Source: Flagellimonas oceani (GTDB lineage Bacteria > Bacteroidota > Bacteroidia > Flavobacteriales > Flavobacteriaceae). From it: a stretch of 64,000 nt of DNA. The DNA lies in NCBI RefSeq assembly GCF_011068285.1, contig NZ_CP049616.1, positions 3,988,001 through 4,052,000 of the forward strand. The letters run 5' to 3'. Below are positions 51,355-60,674 of this stretch, one piece after another (the stretch's first letter is position 1; each line of letters starts with the position of its first letter). The notes below the pieces were generated by a model. The model made no database searches. It worked only from the letters and a program-made list of their open reading frames with translations, and was not told where the DNA came from. The position numbers were made by a program, and so were the translations under genes.

Positions 51355-53072
51355 TATATATTTCCTTTTTTAAGTTCTTGGGCCGCATGGTTGGCTGCCC
51401 TTGCCGTAAATGCCATATACGTCAACGATGGGTTTACACAGCTTGCAGATGCCATAAAGGCACCATCGGTAACATATACGTTCTCACATCCGTGTACTTG
51501 GTTGTTGCCGTTTACAACGGAAGTCTTTGGATCTCGTCCCATTCTTGCGGTACCCATTTCGTGGATACCCAGCCCCAATGCATATTGCGCATCGTAAGGG
51601 GTAATGTCTTTTGCGCCTGCTTTTTCAAGCATTTGAACGGCTTGATCTTGCATGTCTTTTCTCATGTTCAGCTCATTCTCACGAATTTCTGCATCAAAAG
51701 TAACAGTAGGAAGACCCCATTTGTCCTTTTTGTCGTAATCCAAGGTCATTTTATTGTCATGGTAAGGCAAAATTTCACCGAACGCGAGCATGTTCATTGT
51801 CCAGCCTCCCGGGGTAAGAACTGCATCCTTGTAATCTTTACCAAACGAAGCTTCCGCAATCAATTCTTCATAATTGCCTCTACCTGCACCCCCTTGGTAG
51901 CCATAACCACGTTTAAAGTTTTTCATATCGGAATCACCGCCAAGGTTTCTAAATCTTGGGATGTAGATTCCGTTTGGTTTTCTACCCTTGTAGTATTTGT
52001 CTTCATACCCATCAAACTTACCGGATGCGCCTACCAAGAAATGGTGATCCATAACATTGTGGCCCAATTCTCCGGAGTCGTTTCCTAAACCATTAGGGAA
52101 TCTATCCGATTTGGATTGCATCAAAATGGAAGTGGATGCTATGGCAGAAGCACAAAGGAAAATAACCTTTGCCTTGAACTCGAATTCTTCTTTGGTCTCC
52201 CTATCGATAACTTTTACTCCCGTTGCTTTTTTGGTGTTTGGGTCGTAAATAACCTCGTGTACAATGGAGTCTGGTCTAAGCGTCATGTTTCCTGTAGCTT
52301 CGGCAGCTGGCAATGTAGAGGAAACACTGCTAAAGTATGCTCCGAAAGGACATCCTCTAATACAACGGTTCCTAAATTGACAACGAACACGGCCGTCACC
52401 ATCAAACTGTTTGTCACTGTTTATGTGGGCCACCCTACCTGCGGTAATCACACGGCCACCAAAATGTTCGGCGACCTTGCCCCTTACATGATCCTCTACA
52501 CAATTGAGTTCCATCATGGGCTCAAACTGTCCATCGGGAAGTTGGGGGAGACCTAAATTTTCACCGGATACACCGATATAACTTTCAACTTTATCGTACC
52601 AAGGGGCAATGTCCTTGTAGCGTACTGGCCAATCTACGGCAATACCTTCGTTTTTGTTGGCCGAAAAATCAATGTCGCTCCAACGGTAGCTGTGTCGTCC
52701 CCACATAATGGAACGTCCACCTACGTGGTAACCTCTCATCCAATCGAAACGTTTGGTCTCGTTGTAAGGATGTTCCAGATCGTTCACAAACCAATGCTTG
52801 GAAGCTGCACCGGTGGTGTAACCGGTTCTGGATTGTTTTTCCTGTTGTTTAACATCTTCTCGGGTTGCTCTGCCCCCATGCTTAAAATCCCAGTCGTCCA
52901 TGTTGGCCGTTGGATAATCTTCTCGGTGCTTTACCATGGGGCCACGCTCCAAGACCAAAGTCTTGAGACCGTTTTCGCACAATTCTTTTGCAGCCCAACC
53001 ACCGCTGATACCCGTACCTACCACGATGGCATCATAGGATTCCTGCTCCTGATTGTAATAAAATTTACTCAT
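51354..53072 (-). CDS. GMC-family sugar oxidoreductase (first copy)
   Basis: This 572-residue flavoprotein has the FAD motif DAIVVGTGISGGWAAKELCE near 14-33 and a GMC C-terminal domain with LGLGIHEMGTARMGRDP near 502-518 and ASCVNPSLTYMAFTARAANH near 541-560, which holds the catalytic His/Asn region. A Cys cluster, CRNRCIRGCPFGAYFS-like near 230-245, is typical of pyranoside 3-dehydrogenase relatives. It lacks a signal peptide, and the Tat-bearing partner downstream would carry it across. It probably oxidises a sugar, plausibly at C3. It diverges from the TIM-barrel lipoprotein gene. Confidence 0.9.
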   Translation of the reverse strand: MSKFYYNQEQESYDAIVVGTGISGGWAAKELCENGLKTLVLERGPMVKHREDYPTANMDDWDFKHGGRATREDVKQQEKQSRTGYTTGAASKHWFVNDLEHPYNETKRFDWMRGYHVGGRSIMWGRHSYRWSDIDFSANKNEGIAVDWPVRYKDIAPWYDKVESYIGVSGENLGLPQLPDGQFEPMMELNCVEDHVRGKVAEHFGGRVITAGRVAHINSDKQFDGDGRVRCQFRNRCIRGCPFGAYFSSVSSTLPAAEATGNMTLRPDSIVHEVIYDPNTKKATGVKVIDRETKEEFEFKAKVIFLCASAIASTSILMQSKSDRFPNGLGNDSGELGHNVMDHHFLVGASGKFDGYEDKYYKGRKPNGIYIPRFRNLGGDSDMKNFKRGYGYQGGAGRGNYEELIAEASFGKDYKDAVLTPGGWTMNMLAFGEILPYHDNKMTLDYDKKDKWGLPTVTFDAEIRENELNMRKDMQDQAVQMLEKAGAKDITPYDAQYALGLGIHEMGTARMGRDPKTSVVNGNNQVHGCENVYVTDGAFMASASCVNPSLTYMAFTARAANHAAQELKKGNI

Positions 53073-53117
53073 TTATTCGGATTGTTTATTTGCTAAATGT
53101 ATTAATTATTAAATTAA

Positions 53118-53144
53118 TTTTCTACATTTAATCCCTATGTTTAT
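53118..53144. promoter_or_regulatory. shared promoter-region motifs of the first GMC gene
   Basis: TTTTCTACAT (53118-53127) is followed by TAATCCCTATGTTTAT (53129-53144). Both words recur upstream of the second GMC gene at 60675-60702 in swapped order, with one mismatch in the longer word. They may be regulator binding sites. Confidence 0.45.
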
Positions 53145-53149
53145 TGAGA

Positions 53150-53189
53150 ATTCAGCACTATAACGTTGTAGTTTTTGGATTCAGCACTA
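53150..53189 (+). repeat. 11-base direct repeat upstream of the TIM-barrel lipoprotein gene
   Basis: ATTCAGCACTA occurs at 53150-53160 and again at 53179-53189, a pitch of 29 bases, 20 bases before the ATG at 53209. It is a candidate operator pair or a small duplication. Confidence 0.5.
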
Positions 53190-53208
53190 AATTAACTAAC
53201 GTAAAAAT

Positions 53209-54207
53209 ATGAACAGAAGTAGTTTAGCACAGAAAAGTATTGCCACAGTTATTGCCGTGGCTTTTTTGGGATTTTATTCCTGTAAACAGAATTCAAAGAA
53301 GGAAACAGCAGAGGAATCTGCAACTGAAATGGAAGTGGTAGAGGATACTAAACCGGACATTAAGCTTTCTTTGGCACAATGGTCCATCCACAAAATGATC
53401 TTTGAAGAAAGCGTTGATCCCTACACGTTTGCCGAAAAAGCAAGCGAATGGGGTTTTGAGGGATTGGAATATGTGAGCGCTCTTTATTATAAGGAACTGC
53501 AAGCAGCGAATTTTTCCGAGGAGGCCATGAACAACTGGGTAGAAAAGAGTAAGGCCGAAAGTGAAAAATATGGATTGAAGAACCTTTTGATCATGGTGGA
53601 CGGCCAAGGCGACATCGCTGTTCCGGATGAAGCCGAAAGAACAAAAGCAGTGGAAAACCACTATAAATGGGTAGATGCAGCTGCAGCTTTGGGTTGCCAC
53701 TCCATCCGCGTTAACCTTAACGGAAGCATGGAACCAGAGGTATGGATGCCGGCATCCGTTGCAGGGCTTACCCAATTGGCCACATACGCCAAGGACAAGA
53801 ACATCAATATAATTGTAGAAAATCACGGAGGGCCATCTTCCAATGCCCAAATGTTGGCGGACGTTATGGAAAAAGTGGGCATGGACAATTGTGGTACATT
53901 GCCGGATTTTGGAAATTTCTGCATCAAAAGGGAAGAAGGCGACTATTATTCGTCCAAATGTTTGGAAGAGTATGATAAATATAAAGGTGTAAAGGAATTA
54001 ATGCCCTATGCGAAGGGAGTTAGCGCCAAGTCCTATAATTTTGACGAAGAAGGAAACGAAACCGTTGTGGATTATCCAAGGATGATGGACATTGTCCTGG
54101 ACGCCGGATACGAAGGGTATGTCGGTGTAGAGTACGAAGGCTCCGAACTTAGCGAAGAAGAAGGAATATTGGCCACCAAGCAACTTTTGGAAAAAGTATT
54201 GGAGTAA
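53209..54207 (+). CDS. TIM-barrel sugar isomerase/epimerase lipoprotein
   Basis: This 332-residue protein starts with a lipoprotein-type signal (ATVIAVAFLGFYSC, Cys near 25) and an acidic linker (EESATEMEVVEDT). The AP-endonuclease-family-2 TIM barrel follows: LSLAQWSIHKMIF near 54-66, WGFEGLEYVSALYYK near 83-97, GCHSIRVNLNG near 162, IIVENHGGPSSNAQML near 201 and VGVEYEGSELSEEE near 305. Glu/His/Asp residues there usually bind a divalent metal. It heads a co-directional run of five genes (DinB, two MFS permeases, Gfo/Idh/MocA). Confidence 0.88.
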   Translation: MNRSSLAQKSIATVIAVAFLGFYSCKQNSKKETAEESATEMEVVEDTKPDIKLSLAQWSIHKMIFEESVDPYTFAEKASEWGFEGLEYVSALYYKELQAANFSEEAMNNWVEKSKAESEKYGLKNLLIMVDGQGDIAVPDEAERTKAVENHYKWVDAAAALGCHSIRVNLNGSMEPEVWMPASVAGLTQLATYAKDKNINIIVENHGGPSSNAQMLADVMEKVGMDNCGTLPDFGNFCIKREEGDYYSSKCLEEYDKYKGVKELMPYAKGVSAKSYNFDEEGNETVVDYPRMMDIVLDAGYEGYVGVEYEGSELSEEEGILATKQLLEKVLE

Positions 54208-54231
54208 ATTCAAAAAAACATTAATGGATTG

Positions 54232-54675
54232 ATGAAGGGATTTTTACAACAGCTCTTCGATTACAATTTTTATTGTAACAAAAAAATAATTGGACAATGC
54301 AGTGGTCTGGACAAGGTTCCGGACAACTGCATTAGACTTTTTAGCCACATTCTCAATGCCCATCATATTTGGAACCAAAGAATGATGCAATCCCCAACTG
54401 ATTTTGGTGTTTGGGACCTGCATGATATCAATACATGGGAAGACATTCATTACGACAATCAACGGACTTCCTTTGAAATTGTATCCAATACCGATGATCT
54501 AGAACAGCGAGTGGAATATACGAACAGTAAGGGAGCGGGTCATTCCAATCAACTCAAGGATATCCTGTTTCATATCATCAACCATTCCACGCACCATCGA
54601 GGACAGATTATGGTGGAGTTCCGAAATGCCGGAATTGAGCCCGAACCTCTGGATTATGTATATTACAAAAAATAA
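54232..54675 (+). CDS. DinB-family protein
   Basis: From the ATG at 54232 the protein has 147 residues; a TTG one codon earlier is the alternative. The DinB fold is recognised by FSHILNAHHIWNQRMM near 36-51 and HIINHSTHHRGQIMVEFRNA near 112-131, whose histidines would form the metal site. It lies 24 bases after the TIM-barrel gene and 23 before the MFS gene. Such proteins may act as lyases or thiol transferases; the substrate is not known. Confidence 0.88.
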   Translation: MKGFLQQLFDYNFYCNKKIIGQCSGLDKVPDNCIRLFSHILNAHHIWNQRMMQSPTDFGVWDLHDINTWEDIHYDNQRTSFEIVSNTDDLEQRVEYTNSKGAGHSNQLKDILFHIINHSTHHRGQIMVEFRNAGIEPEPLDYVYYKK

Positions 54676-54698
54676 AACCCAATTAACCAATACCTCAC

Positions 54699-55928
54699 AT
54701 GAATAGTAAGACCAAATTCCAACTCTCCTTTATGATGTTCCTCGAGTTTTTTATCTGGGGAGGTTGGTTTGTTACCCTGGGAACATTCCTTGGGAATAAT
54801 CTCGAAGCAACAGCAGGACAATCCTCGATGGCCTTTTCCACACAATCTTGGGGTGCCATTATTGCTCCGTTCATTATAGGGCTCATTGCCGACAGATATT
54901 TTAATGCCGAACGAATTTTAGGAGTACTGCACCTTATCGGTGCATTTTTAATGTACCAGATGTATCAATCGGACAATTTTGCCGCTTTCTATCCATACGT
55001 ATTGGGCTATATGATTTTGTACATGCCAACATTGGCCTTGGTAAATTCCATATCCTTCAATCAAATGAAGGACCCGGCAAAGGAGTTCTCGAATATCCGT
55101 GTGTTTGGCACCATTGGCTGGATTATCGCAGGGCTGGTAATAAGCTACCTTTTTGTTTGGGACTCTCCAGAAGCCTTGGAGGCGGGAATGCTTAAAAATA
55201 CATTTTTGATGGCAGGAATCGCTTCGGGAATTTTGGGTCTATTCAGCTTCACATTGCCAAAGACTCCACCAAAGGTGGACAAAAGCGAAAAAGTGACCAT
55301 TTCCGATGTTCTGGGACTTGATGCATTGAAACTGTTGAAGGATAAAAACTTCTTGGTGTTCTTTATATCATCAGTATTGATTTGTATCCCGTTGGCTTTT
55401 TACTATCAAAATGCCAACCCGTTCTTGGCAGAAATAGGGTTGCCAAACCCAACAGGTAAAATGGCCATCGGTCAAATTTCCGAAGCACTTTTTATTCTGG
55501 CACTTCCTTTCTTCTTTACCAGATTCGGATTTAAGAAGACCATATTGGTGGGTATGCTGGCCTGGACGGTCCGTTACCTGTTGTTTGCATACGGTAATGC
55601 GGATGAATTGTCGTTTATGCTGATCATTGGAATAGCCTTGCACGGAATTTGTTACGATTTTTTCTTTGTATCCGGACAGATCTATACCGATACCAAAGCT
55701 GGGAAAAAGTACAAAAGTGCCGCTCAGGGATTGATCACATTGGCCACCTATGGAGTGGGCATGTTGATAGGTTTCTGGATCGCTGGACAGATTACCGATT
55801 CACTTACCATGGAAGACGGTGCCCATGTCTGGGAAAGCATTTGGATCTATCCTGCAGCATTTGCAGCAGTGGTGTTTATACTATTTGCGTTGATATTCAA
55901 AAACGAAAAAGTAGAATATAAATCCTAG
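54699..55928 (+). CDS. MFS transporter, nucleoside:H+ symporter type
   Basis: This 409-residue membrane protein has about 12 helices and resembles NupG-type nucleoside permeases: FMMFLEFFIWGGWFVTLGTF near 11-30, WGAIIAPFIIGLIADRYFNA near 52-71 and GTIGWIIAGLVISYLFVWD near 132-150. The family also contains transporters of sugar-like compounds, so nucleoside transport is not proven. The gene order (TIM barrel, DinB, this, MFS, Gfo/Idh/MocA) suggests uptake of a sugar or its oxidised product. Confidence 0.87.
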   Translation: MNSKTKFQLSFMMFLEFFIWGGWFVTLGTFLGNNLEATAGQSSMAFSTQSWGAIIAPFIIGLIADRYFNAERILGVLHLIGAFLMYQMYQSDNFAAFYPYVLGYMILYMPTLALVNSISFNQMKDPAKEFSNIRVFGTIGWIIAGLVISYLFVWDSPEALEAGMLKNTFLMAGIASGILGLFSFTLPKTPPKVDKSEKVTISDVLGLDALKLLKDKNFLVFFISSVLICIPLAFYYQNANPFLAEIGLPNPTGKMAIGQISEALFILALPFFFTRFGFKKTILVGMLAWTVRYLLFAYGNADELSFMLIIGIALHGICYDFFFVSGQIYTDTKAGKKYKSAAQGLITLATYGVGMLIGFWIAGQITDSLTMEDGAHVWESIWIYPAAFAAVVFILFALIFKNEKVEYKS

Positions 55929-55959
55929 GTGACCGGGAATGCACATGCTCGGACATCCT

Positions 55960-55979
55960 TTGATTTAAATATGATCAAA
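55960..55979. promoter_or_regulatory. small inverted repeat upstream of the second MFS gene
   Basis: TTTGAT (55960-55965) and ATCAAA (55974-55979) form a 6-base inverted repeat separated by eight bases in the 97-base gap between the two MFS genes. It could be an operator; the evidence is weak. Confidence 0.3.
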
Positions 55980-56025
55980 ATAGGACATAAGATTATAGAT
56001 ACAACCAAAATTAACTGAAACAAAA

Positions 56026-57264
56026 ATGAAAAACGTAAACAAGAATCAGCTATTTCTAGCAGCCTGTATATCGCTGGTGGTCACATCCATGACCTTTGCC
56101 ATTAGGGCTGGTATATTGACCCAATTAGGGGAGGAGTTCATGCTTTCCAATCAACAATTGGGTTGGATAAACAGTATGGGCTTTTTTGGATTCCCCATTG
56201 CCATGATCTTTGGCGGATTGCTCTACAATAAAATCGGAGCACGTAAACTTATGGTAACGGCATTTGTCTGCCATATGCTTGGGTTGATCCTAACTATAAT
56301 GGCAGGAGGTTTTTGGACACTGATTATATCCACCTTCTTTATTGGCTTTGCCAATGGTTCGGTGGAAGCGGCCTGTAATCCAATGATCGCCGATATGTTC
56401 ACCAAGAACAGGACGGCAATGCTGAACAGGTTCCACGTATGGTTCCCTGGAGGAATTGTGATCGGCTCACTTATCTCCAAGTTCATGACCGACTTTGGAA
56501 TGGGTTGGCAATTACAGATTGCGGTAATGTTGATACCTACGCTTATCTATGGATATATGTTCTTTAAGCAACAGTTTCCGGAAAGCGAGCATATCGAAAC
56601 GGATACCACCAAGAACATCAAAGGTCTGGCAGACCCGTTGTTCATTTTTATCATGTTGTGTATGACCCTTACTGCGATATCCGAATTTGGACCCCAGCAA
56701 TGGGTAGAACGTATTTTGGGCAATTCTGGCGCGAGCCCCATGTTGGTGTTGGCCATGGTGACCGGTATTATGGCCATAGGACGATACTTTGCAGGGCCAA
56801 TCGTACATAGGCTGAACCCCATAGGAGTGTTGGTCATGTCTGCCTTGATCACTACGGCAGCAGTGTATAGCATGAGCGTTGCCGAAGGTTCCATGATTTA
56901 TCTGGCAGCCGTTCTTTTTGCGTTGGGAGTTTGTTATTTTTGGCCTACCATGATCGGGTTTACTTCCGAATATCTCCCAAAAACGGGAGCATTGGGAATG
57001 TCCTTGGTAGGTGGAGCAGGAATGTTCTCCACGGCCATTTGGCAACCTGTGATCGGTGGATGGCTGGACACTGCAAAAGAAACGGCGATTTCAACCGGAT
57101 TGGCCGATGAGGTAGCGGAACTGGCAGCAGGAAAGGCTACCTTGGGAAAAATGATGTTCTTCCCGCTGGCCGTGTTGATTCTGTTTTCCATTTTGTTCCT
57201 GTTCCGAAAGAAATTGGAAGAAAGAAGGGTGCCACAAGGGCATACCGAAGAAGAAGTAGTATAA
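56026..57264 (+). CDS. MFS transporter (FucP-like sugar permease type)
   Basis: This 412-residue protein has about 12 membrane helices. It starts NQLFLAACISLVVTSMTFAI and shows SNQQLGWINSMGFFGFPIAMIFG near 40-62 and NGSVEAACNPMIADMFTKNR near 109-128, the glycine- and acid-containing motif of FucP/NarK-like MFS sugar permeases. It lies 97 bases after the nucleoside-type MFS gene and 24 bases before the Gfo/Idh/MocA gene. The substrate is inferred to be a sugar, polyol or keto-sugar product of the pathway. Confidence 0.85.
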   Translation: MKNVNKNQLFLAACISLVVTSMTFAIRAGILTQLGEEFMLSNQQLGWINSMGFFGFPIAMIFGGLLYNKIGARKLMVTAFVCHMLGLILTIMAGGFWTLIISTFFIGFANGSVEAACNPMIADMFTKNRTAMLNRFHVWFPGGIVIGSLISKFMTDFGMGWQLQIAVMLIPTLIYGYMFFKQQFPESEHIETDTTKNIKGLADPLFIFIMLCMTLTAISEFGPQQWVERILGNSGASPMLVLAMVTGIMAIGRYFAGPIVHRLNPIGVLVMSALITTAAVYSMSVAEGSMIYLAAVLFALGVCYFWPTMIGFTSEYLPKTGALGMSLVGGAGMFSTAIWQPVIGGWLDTAKETAISTGLADEVAELAAGKATLGKMMFFPLAVLILFSILFLFRKKLEERRVPQGHTEEEVV

Positions 57265-57288
57265 TTAAAGAAAATAAAACAATAGAAA

Positions 57289-58425
57289 ATGCCTAAAAAG
57301 ATCAGACTTGGAATCCTTGGGGGGGGAGGCGATTCCCTCATAGGTGTGCTGCACAGGGTAGCAGCATTTATTAACGATAATTATGAGATAGTCGGTGCGG
57401 TATTCAACCCAGACCATGAGGACAGTATCGCCTTTGCCAAGGAAATAGATATTCCTACCAATCGTATCTATAAAGATTTTGATACGTTGATAGAAGAAGA
57501 AATGAAATTGCCGGAAGATGAACGTATTCAAGTATGTTCCATTCTTACGCCCAACTTCTTGCACTTTCCCATGGCGAAAAAGTTGTTGGACAACGGTTTC
57601 CATGTCATTTGTGAAAAACCGATGACGACTACTTATGAAGAAGCCAAAATTCTTCAAGAAACCCTTAAAGAGGTCAAAAAAGTATTTGCCGTGACACACA
57701 CGTACACAGGTTATCCCATGGTGCGCCAAATGCGCGAGATGATAAAGGACGGTGTCATTGGAAAAGTACACAAAGTTGATGCACAATATTATCAAGGTTG
57801 GATGAACCCCATTATCCACGATAAGGAAAAGAGAGGAACCGTATGGAGGCTCGACCCCAAAAAAGCGGGAATCAGTTCCTGTATGGGAGATATCGGTGTA
57901 CACGCCTTTAACATGATAGAATACACCACTGGTCTCCAGGTGCAATCCTTGCTATGCGATTTCAATTATATGTATGATGACAATGTCATGGATATGGATG
58001 GTACCGCCCTTATACGTATGGACAAGAACGTAAAAGGAGTCATTAGGGCCAGTCAAGTTGCTACGGGAGAAGAAAACAATCTGACCATAGCCATTTACGG
58101 CCAAAAAGGTGGTTTAAAATGGGAACAGGAAAACCCTAATTACCTCTACAAATTGAACGACCCGGAGCCATTGCAGGTATACAAACCAGGTCACGAATAC
58201 AATTCCAAACTGTCTTTAGATGGAACCAAGTTGCCCCCGGGACACCCAGAAGGTATTTTTGACTCTATGGCCAACATCTACTTAGGTGTTGCAAGAGCCA
58301 TCCGCGGGGAAGAATACAACGATGGTGAATTCCCAACCATGATGGACGGTGTACGTGGTCTAAATTTTATAGAGAACACAGTGGCATCCCACAAACAAGG
58401 AAATATTTGGGTAGATATGGATTAA
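57289..58425 (+). CDS. cytoplasmic Gfo/Idh/MocA-family oxidoreductase
   Basis: This 378-residue protein has no signal peptide. The Rossmann motif is LGILGGGGDSLIGVLHRVAA near 7-26. ICEKPMTTTYEEAKILQ near 106-122 supplies the catalytic lysine region, and the C-terminal domain has MGDIGVHAFNMIEYTTGLQV near 202-221. It would act on a sugar or cyclitol imported by the adjacent MFS permeases. It is the last gene of the rightward run and is followed by a strong terminator. Confidence 0.9.
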   Translation: MPKKIRLGILGGGGDSLIGVLHRVAAFINDNYEIVGAVFNPDHEDSIAFAKEIDIPTNRIYKDFDTLIEEEMKLPEDERIQVCSILTPNFLHFPMAKKLLDNGFHVICEKPMTTTYEEAKILQETLKEVKKVFAVTHTYTGYPMVRQMREMIKDGVIGKVHKVDAQYYQGWMNPIIHDKEKRGTVWRLDPKKAGISSCMGDIGVHAFNMIEYTTGLQVQSLLCDFNYMYDDNVMDMDGTALIRMDKNVKGVIRASQVATGEENNLTIAIYGQKGGLKWEQENPNYLYKLNDPEPLQVYKPGHEYNSKLSLDGTKLPPGHPEGIFDSMANIYLGVARAIRGEEYNDGEFPTMMDGVRGLNFIENTVASHKQGNIWVDMD

Positions 58426-58450
58426 GGTCCATTCAAAGAAATATAGATGA

Positions 58451-58480
58451 TGGCTGCCCATGGGCAGCCATTATTTTTTA
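58451..58480 (+). terminator. intrinsic terminator, 20-base perfect palindrome
   Basis: TGGCTGCC, CATG, GGCAGCCA is fully self-complementary and is followed by TTATTTTTTAT. It ends the operon that finishes with the Gfo/Idh/MocA gene and also abuts the stop codon of the convergent ASCH gene. Confidence 0.9.
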
Positions 58481-58935
58481 TAGAGCATCTCGAACTGCTC
58501 GAACACCACGATCATACTCTCAGTGGGTCTGGTCCTTAATTTGGACAGTTCCCGCGTGTAATAATCCCAGTGGACTTTTTTCCAATAATCCAGGCTTTTA
58601 TCGCCTTCACCCTCCAAGCGGGCATGCTCTTCCCTAATGCTAAAATAGGGCAGCAACTTTACAGCAGTGGTCCGAATAATGCATTTGGCATCCCCGTTCC
58701 AATCCGTTACCACATAAAAATCACCGATTTTGGGCAGAGCTTCATTGCGGAGCTGTATTCCTTTTAGGGAATGTGTGGTGGCCCTTTTGGTCTCTTTACA
58801 GACTAAATCGGCACACAAATTGGCATCTTTTTCATTATCACAAAAATGAATGACCTTGGGCGCATCTTCAGAAGCAAACTCCAAATGGGCATCCAAAAAG
58901 TCGCCCCAAAGATTTCGGGCAGAAGCATTTTCCAT
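58471..58935 (-). CDS. ASCH-domain protein
   Basis: This 154-residue protein matches the ASCH family (PF04266), a PUA-like beta-barrel: ATTHSLKGIQLRNEALPKIGD near 53-73, DWNGDAKCIIRTTAVKLLPY near 78-97 and WKKVHWDYYTRELSKLRTRP near 118-137. ASCH domains are predicted RNA-binding domains; some members are amidohydrolases acting on acetylcytidine. It starts 11 bases after the second GMC gene and may be co-transcribed by read-through. Confidence 0.87.
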   Translation of the reverse strand: MENASARNLWGDFLDAHLEFASEDAPKVIHFCDNEKDANLCADLVCKETKRATTHSLKGIQLRNEALPKIGDFYVVTDWNGDAKCIIRTTAVKLLPYFSIREEHARLEGEGDKSLDYWKKVHWDYYTRELSKLRTRPTESMIVVFEQFEMLYKK

Positions 58936-58946
58936 AAGTAGGGTTT

Positions 58947-60650
58947 TTAAGCAAATTTATTTTGTTTGAACTGTTCCGCAGCATGGTTGGCAGCCCTTGC
59001 CGTAAATGCCATATACGTTAAAGATGGGTTTACGCAACTGGCTGAGGTCATAAAGGCACCATCGGTAACGTATACATTGGGAACTGCATGTAGTTGGTTA
59101 TGTTTGTTGAGTACGGAGGTTTTTGGGTCGCGGCCCATACGGGCGCCTCCCATTTCGTGAATGCCCAGACCGGGACCGGTTTCCCTGTCGTACGTGGAAA
59201 TGTTCTTAAAGCCTGCCGCTTTCAACATTGCCACGCCCTCTTCTTTTATGGCCTCCCGCATCTTATATTCGTTCTCCTTGAATTCAACATCAAAATCCAG
59301 TTGGGGCAGTCCCCATTGATCTTTTTTCTCTTTGCTCAACGTTACGCGATTGTCATGGTAAGGTAGCATTTCTCCAAAGCCGCTTAATCCAATTTCCCAG
59401 CCGCCAGGTTGTAATATAGCCTCCTTAAGTGCCTTCCCATATCCCATTTCCGCTACCATTTCTGACCAATCGCCCCTGTTGGCGCCACCTTGATACCCAA
59501 AACCTCGAATGAAATCGGAGCGTTTGGTTTTCTCGTCCAAATTAACAAACCTCGGAATATAAACTCCGTTGGGTCTTCTACCCTTGTAGTATTTATCCAA
59601 ATGTCCATCGACCTTGGCAGATGCACCGAGTTGGTAGTGATGGTCCATGATGTTTCGACCAAGCTGGTCATGCTCGTTCCCCATTCCATTGGGAAACCTG
59701 TTGGATTTAGATTGTAGCAGAATACCCACCGATGCCATGGAAGAGGCACAAAGAAAGACAATCTTACTATTGAATTCCAATTTTTCATGCGTTTCCGCAT
59801 CTATGATTTTTACGCCGGTCGCCTGGTTCCGATTTTGATCATAGACCACTTCGTGTACAATCGAATTTGGTCTCAAGGTCAAGTTTCCGGTTCTTTCCGC
59901 AGCGGGCAATGTTGATGAGTTGCTGCTGAAATAACCGCCAAAAGGGCATCCTCTCCAACAACGGCTACGGTATTGGCAAGGTCCTCGACCCATAAAATCG
60001 GTGGTGTTTTCTGTAATATGGGCGGCGCGCCCAATAGTGAGCAATCGGCCATCATCAAACTTTTTGCTCAGCGACTCCTGGAGTTCCTTTTCAACACAGT
60101 TGAGTTCCATGGGGGGCTGAAAAATCCCATCGGGCAGTTGTTTGAGTCCCAAAGCCTGGCCGCTAACGCCTATGTAGGATTCAACCTTGTCGTACCATGG
60201 GGCAATATCTTTATAGCGTACCGGCCAATCCACGGCAATGCCTTCCTTCTCGTTTGCCTCAAAATCAATATCGCTCCATCTGTAGCTCTGCCGACCCCAG
60301 GTCAAGGATCTTCCCCCCACTTGGTAGCCCCTGATCCAATCAAAACGTTTGGTCTCTTGGTAAGGGTGTTCCAAATCGTTCACAAAAAAGTGTTTCACGT
60401 CTTCTTTGGGTGCCCATCCGACCCTAAGTTGTTTATGATATTTTTCTTTGTCCTCACGGGAAAGCTCCCCTTTTAAGCTATAATCCCACGAATCATCGTT
60501 CATGGTCTTATAATCTTCGATATGCTTTACCATGGGACCTCGTTCCAACACCAATACGTTGAGTCCGTTTTCGCATAATTCCTTGGCGGCCCAACCGCCA
60601 CTTATGCCCGTTCCTACAACAATGGCATCATAAACTTTGTTTTCAATCAC
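58947..60650 (-). CDS. GMC-family sugar oxidoreductase (second copy)
   Basis: This 567-residue protein is a close paralogue of 51354-53072. It shares the FAD motif (DAIVVGTGISGGWAAKELCE near 8-27), the Cys-rich CQYRSRCWRGCPFGGYFSS near 225-243 and the terminal GPGLGIHEMGGARMGRDP and ASCVNPSLTYMAFTARAANH. It has no signal peptide and, unlike the first copy, no subunit 3 gene beside it; the ASCH gene follows instead. It must either use the subunit encoded at 50701-51354 or act in the cytoplasm. It diverges from the TIM-barrel gene at 60793. Confidence 0.9.
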   Translation of the reverse strand: MIENKVYDAIVVGTGISGGWAAKELCENGLNVLVLERGPMVKHIEDYKTMNDDSWDYSLKGELSREDKEKYHKQLRVGWAPKEDVKHFFVNDLEHPYQETKRFDWIRGYQVGGRSLTWGRQSYRWSDIDFEANEKEGIAVDWPVRYKDIAPWYDKVESYIGVSGQALGLKQLPDGIFQPPMELNCVEKELQESLSKKFDDGRLLTIGRAAHITENTTDFMGRGPCQYRSRCWRGCPFGGYFSSNSSTLPAAERTGNLTLRPNSIVHEVVYDQNRNQATGVKIIDAETHEKLEFNSKIVFLCASSMASVGILLQSKSNRFPNGMGNEHDQLGRNIMDHHYQLGASAKVDGHLDKYYKGRRPNGVYIPRFVNLDEKTKRSDFIRGFGYQGGANRGDWSEMVAEMGYGKALKEAILQPGGWEIGLSGFGEMLPYHDNRVTLSKEKKDQWGLPQLDFDVEFKENEYKMREAIKEEGVAMLKAAGFKNISTYDRETGPGLGIHEMGGARMGRDPKTSVLNKHNQLHAVPNVYVTDGAFMTSASCVNPSLTYMAFTARAANHAAEQFKQNKFA

Positions 60651-60674
60651 TTTAATGTTGTTTTAATTGTTAGC

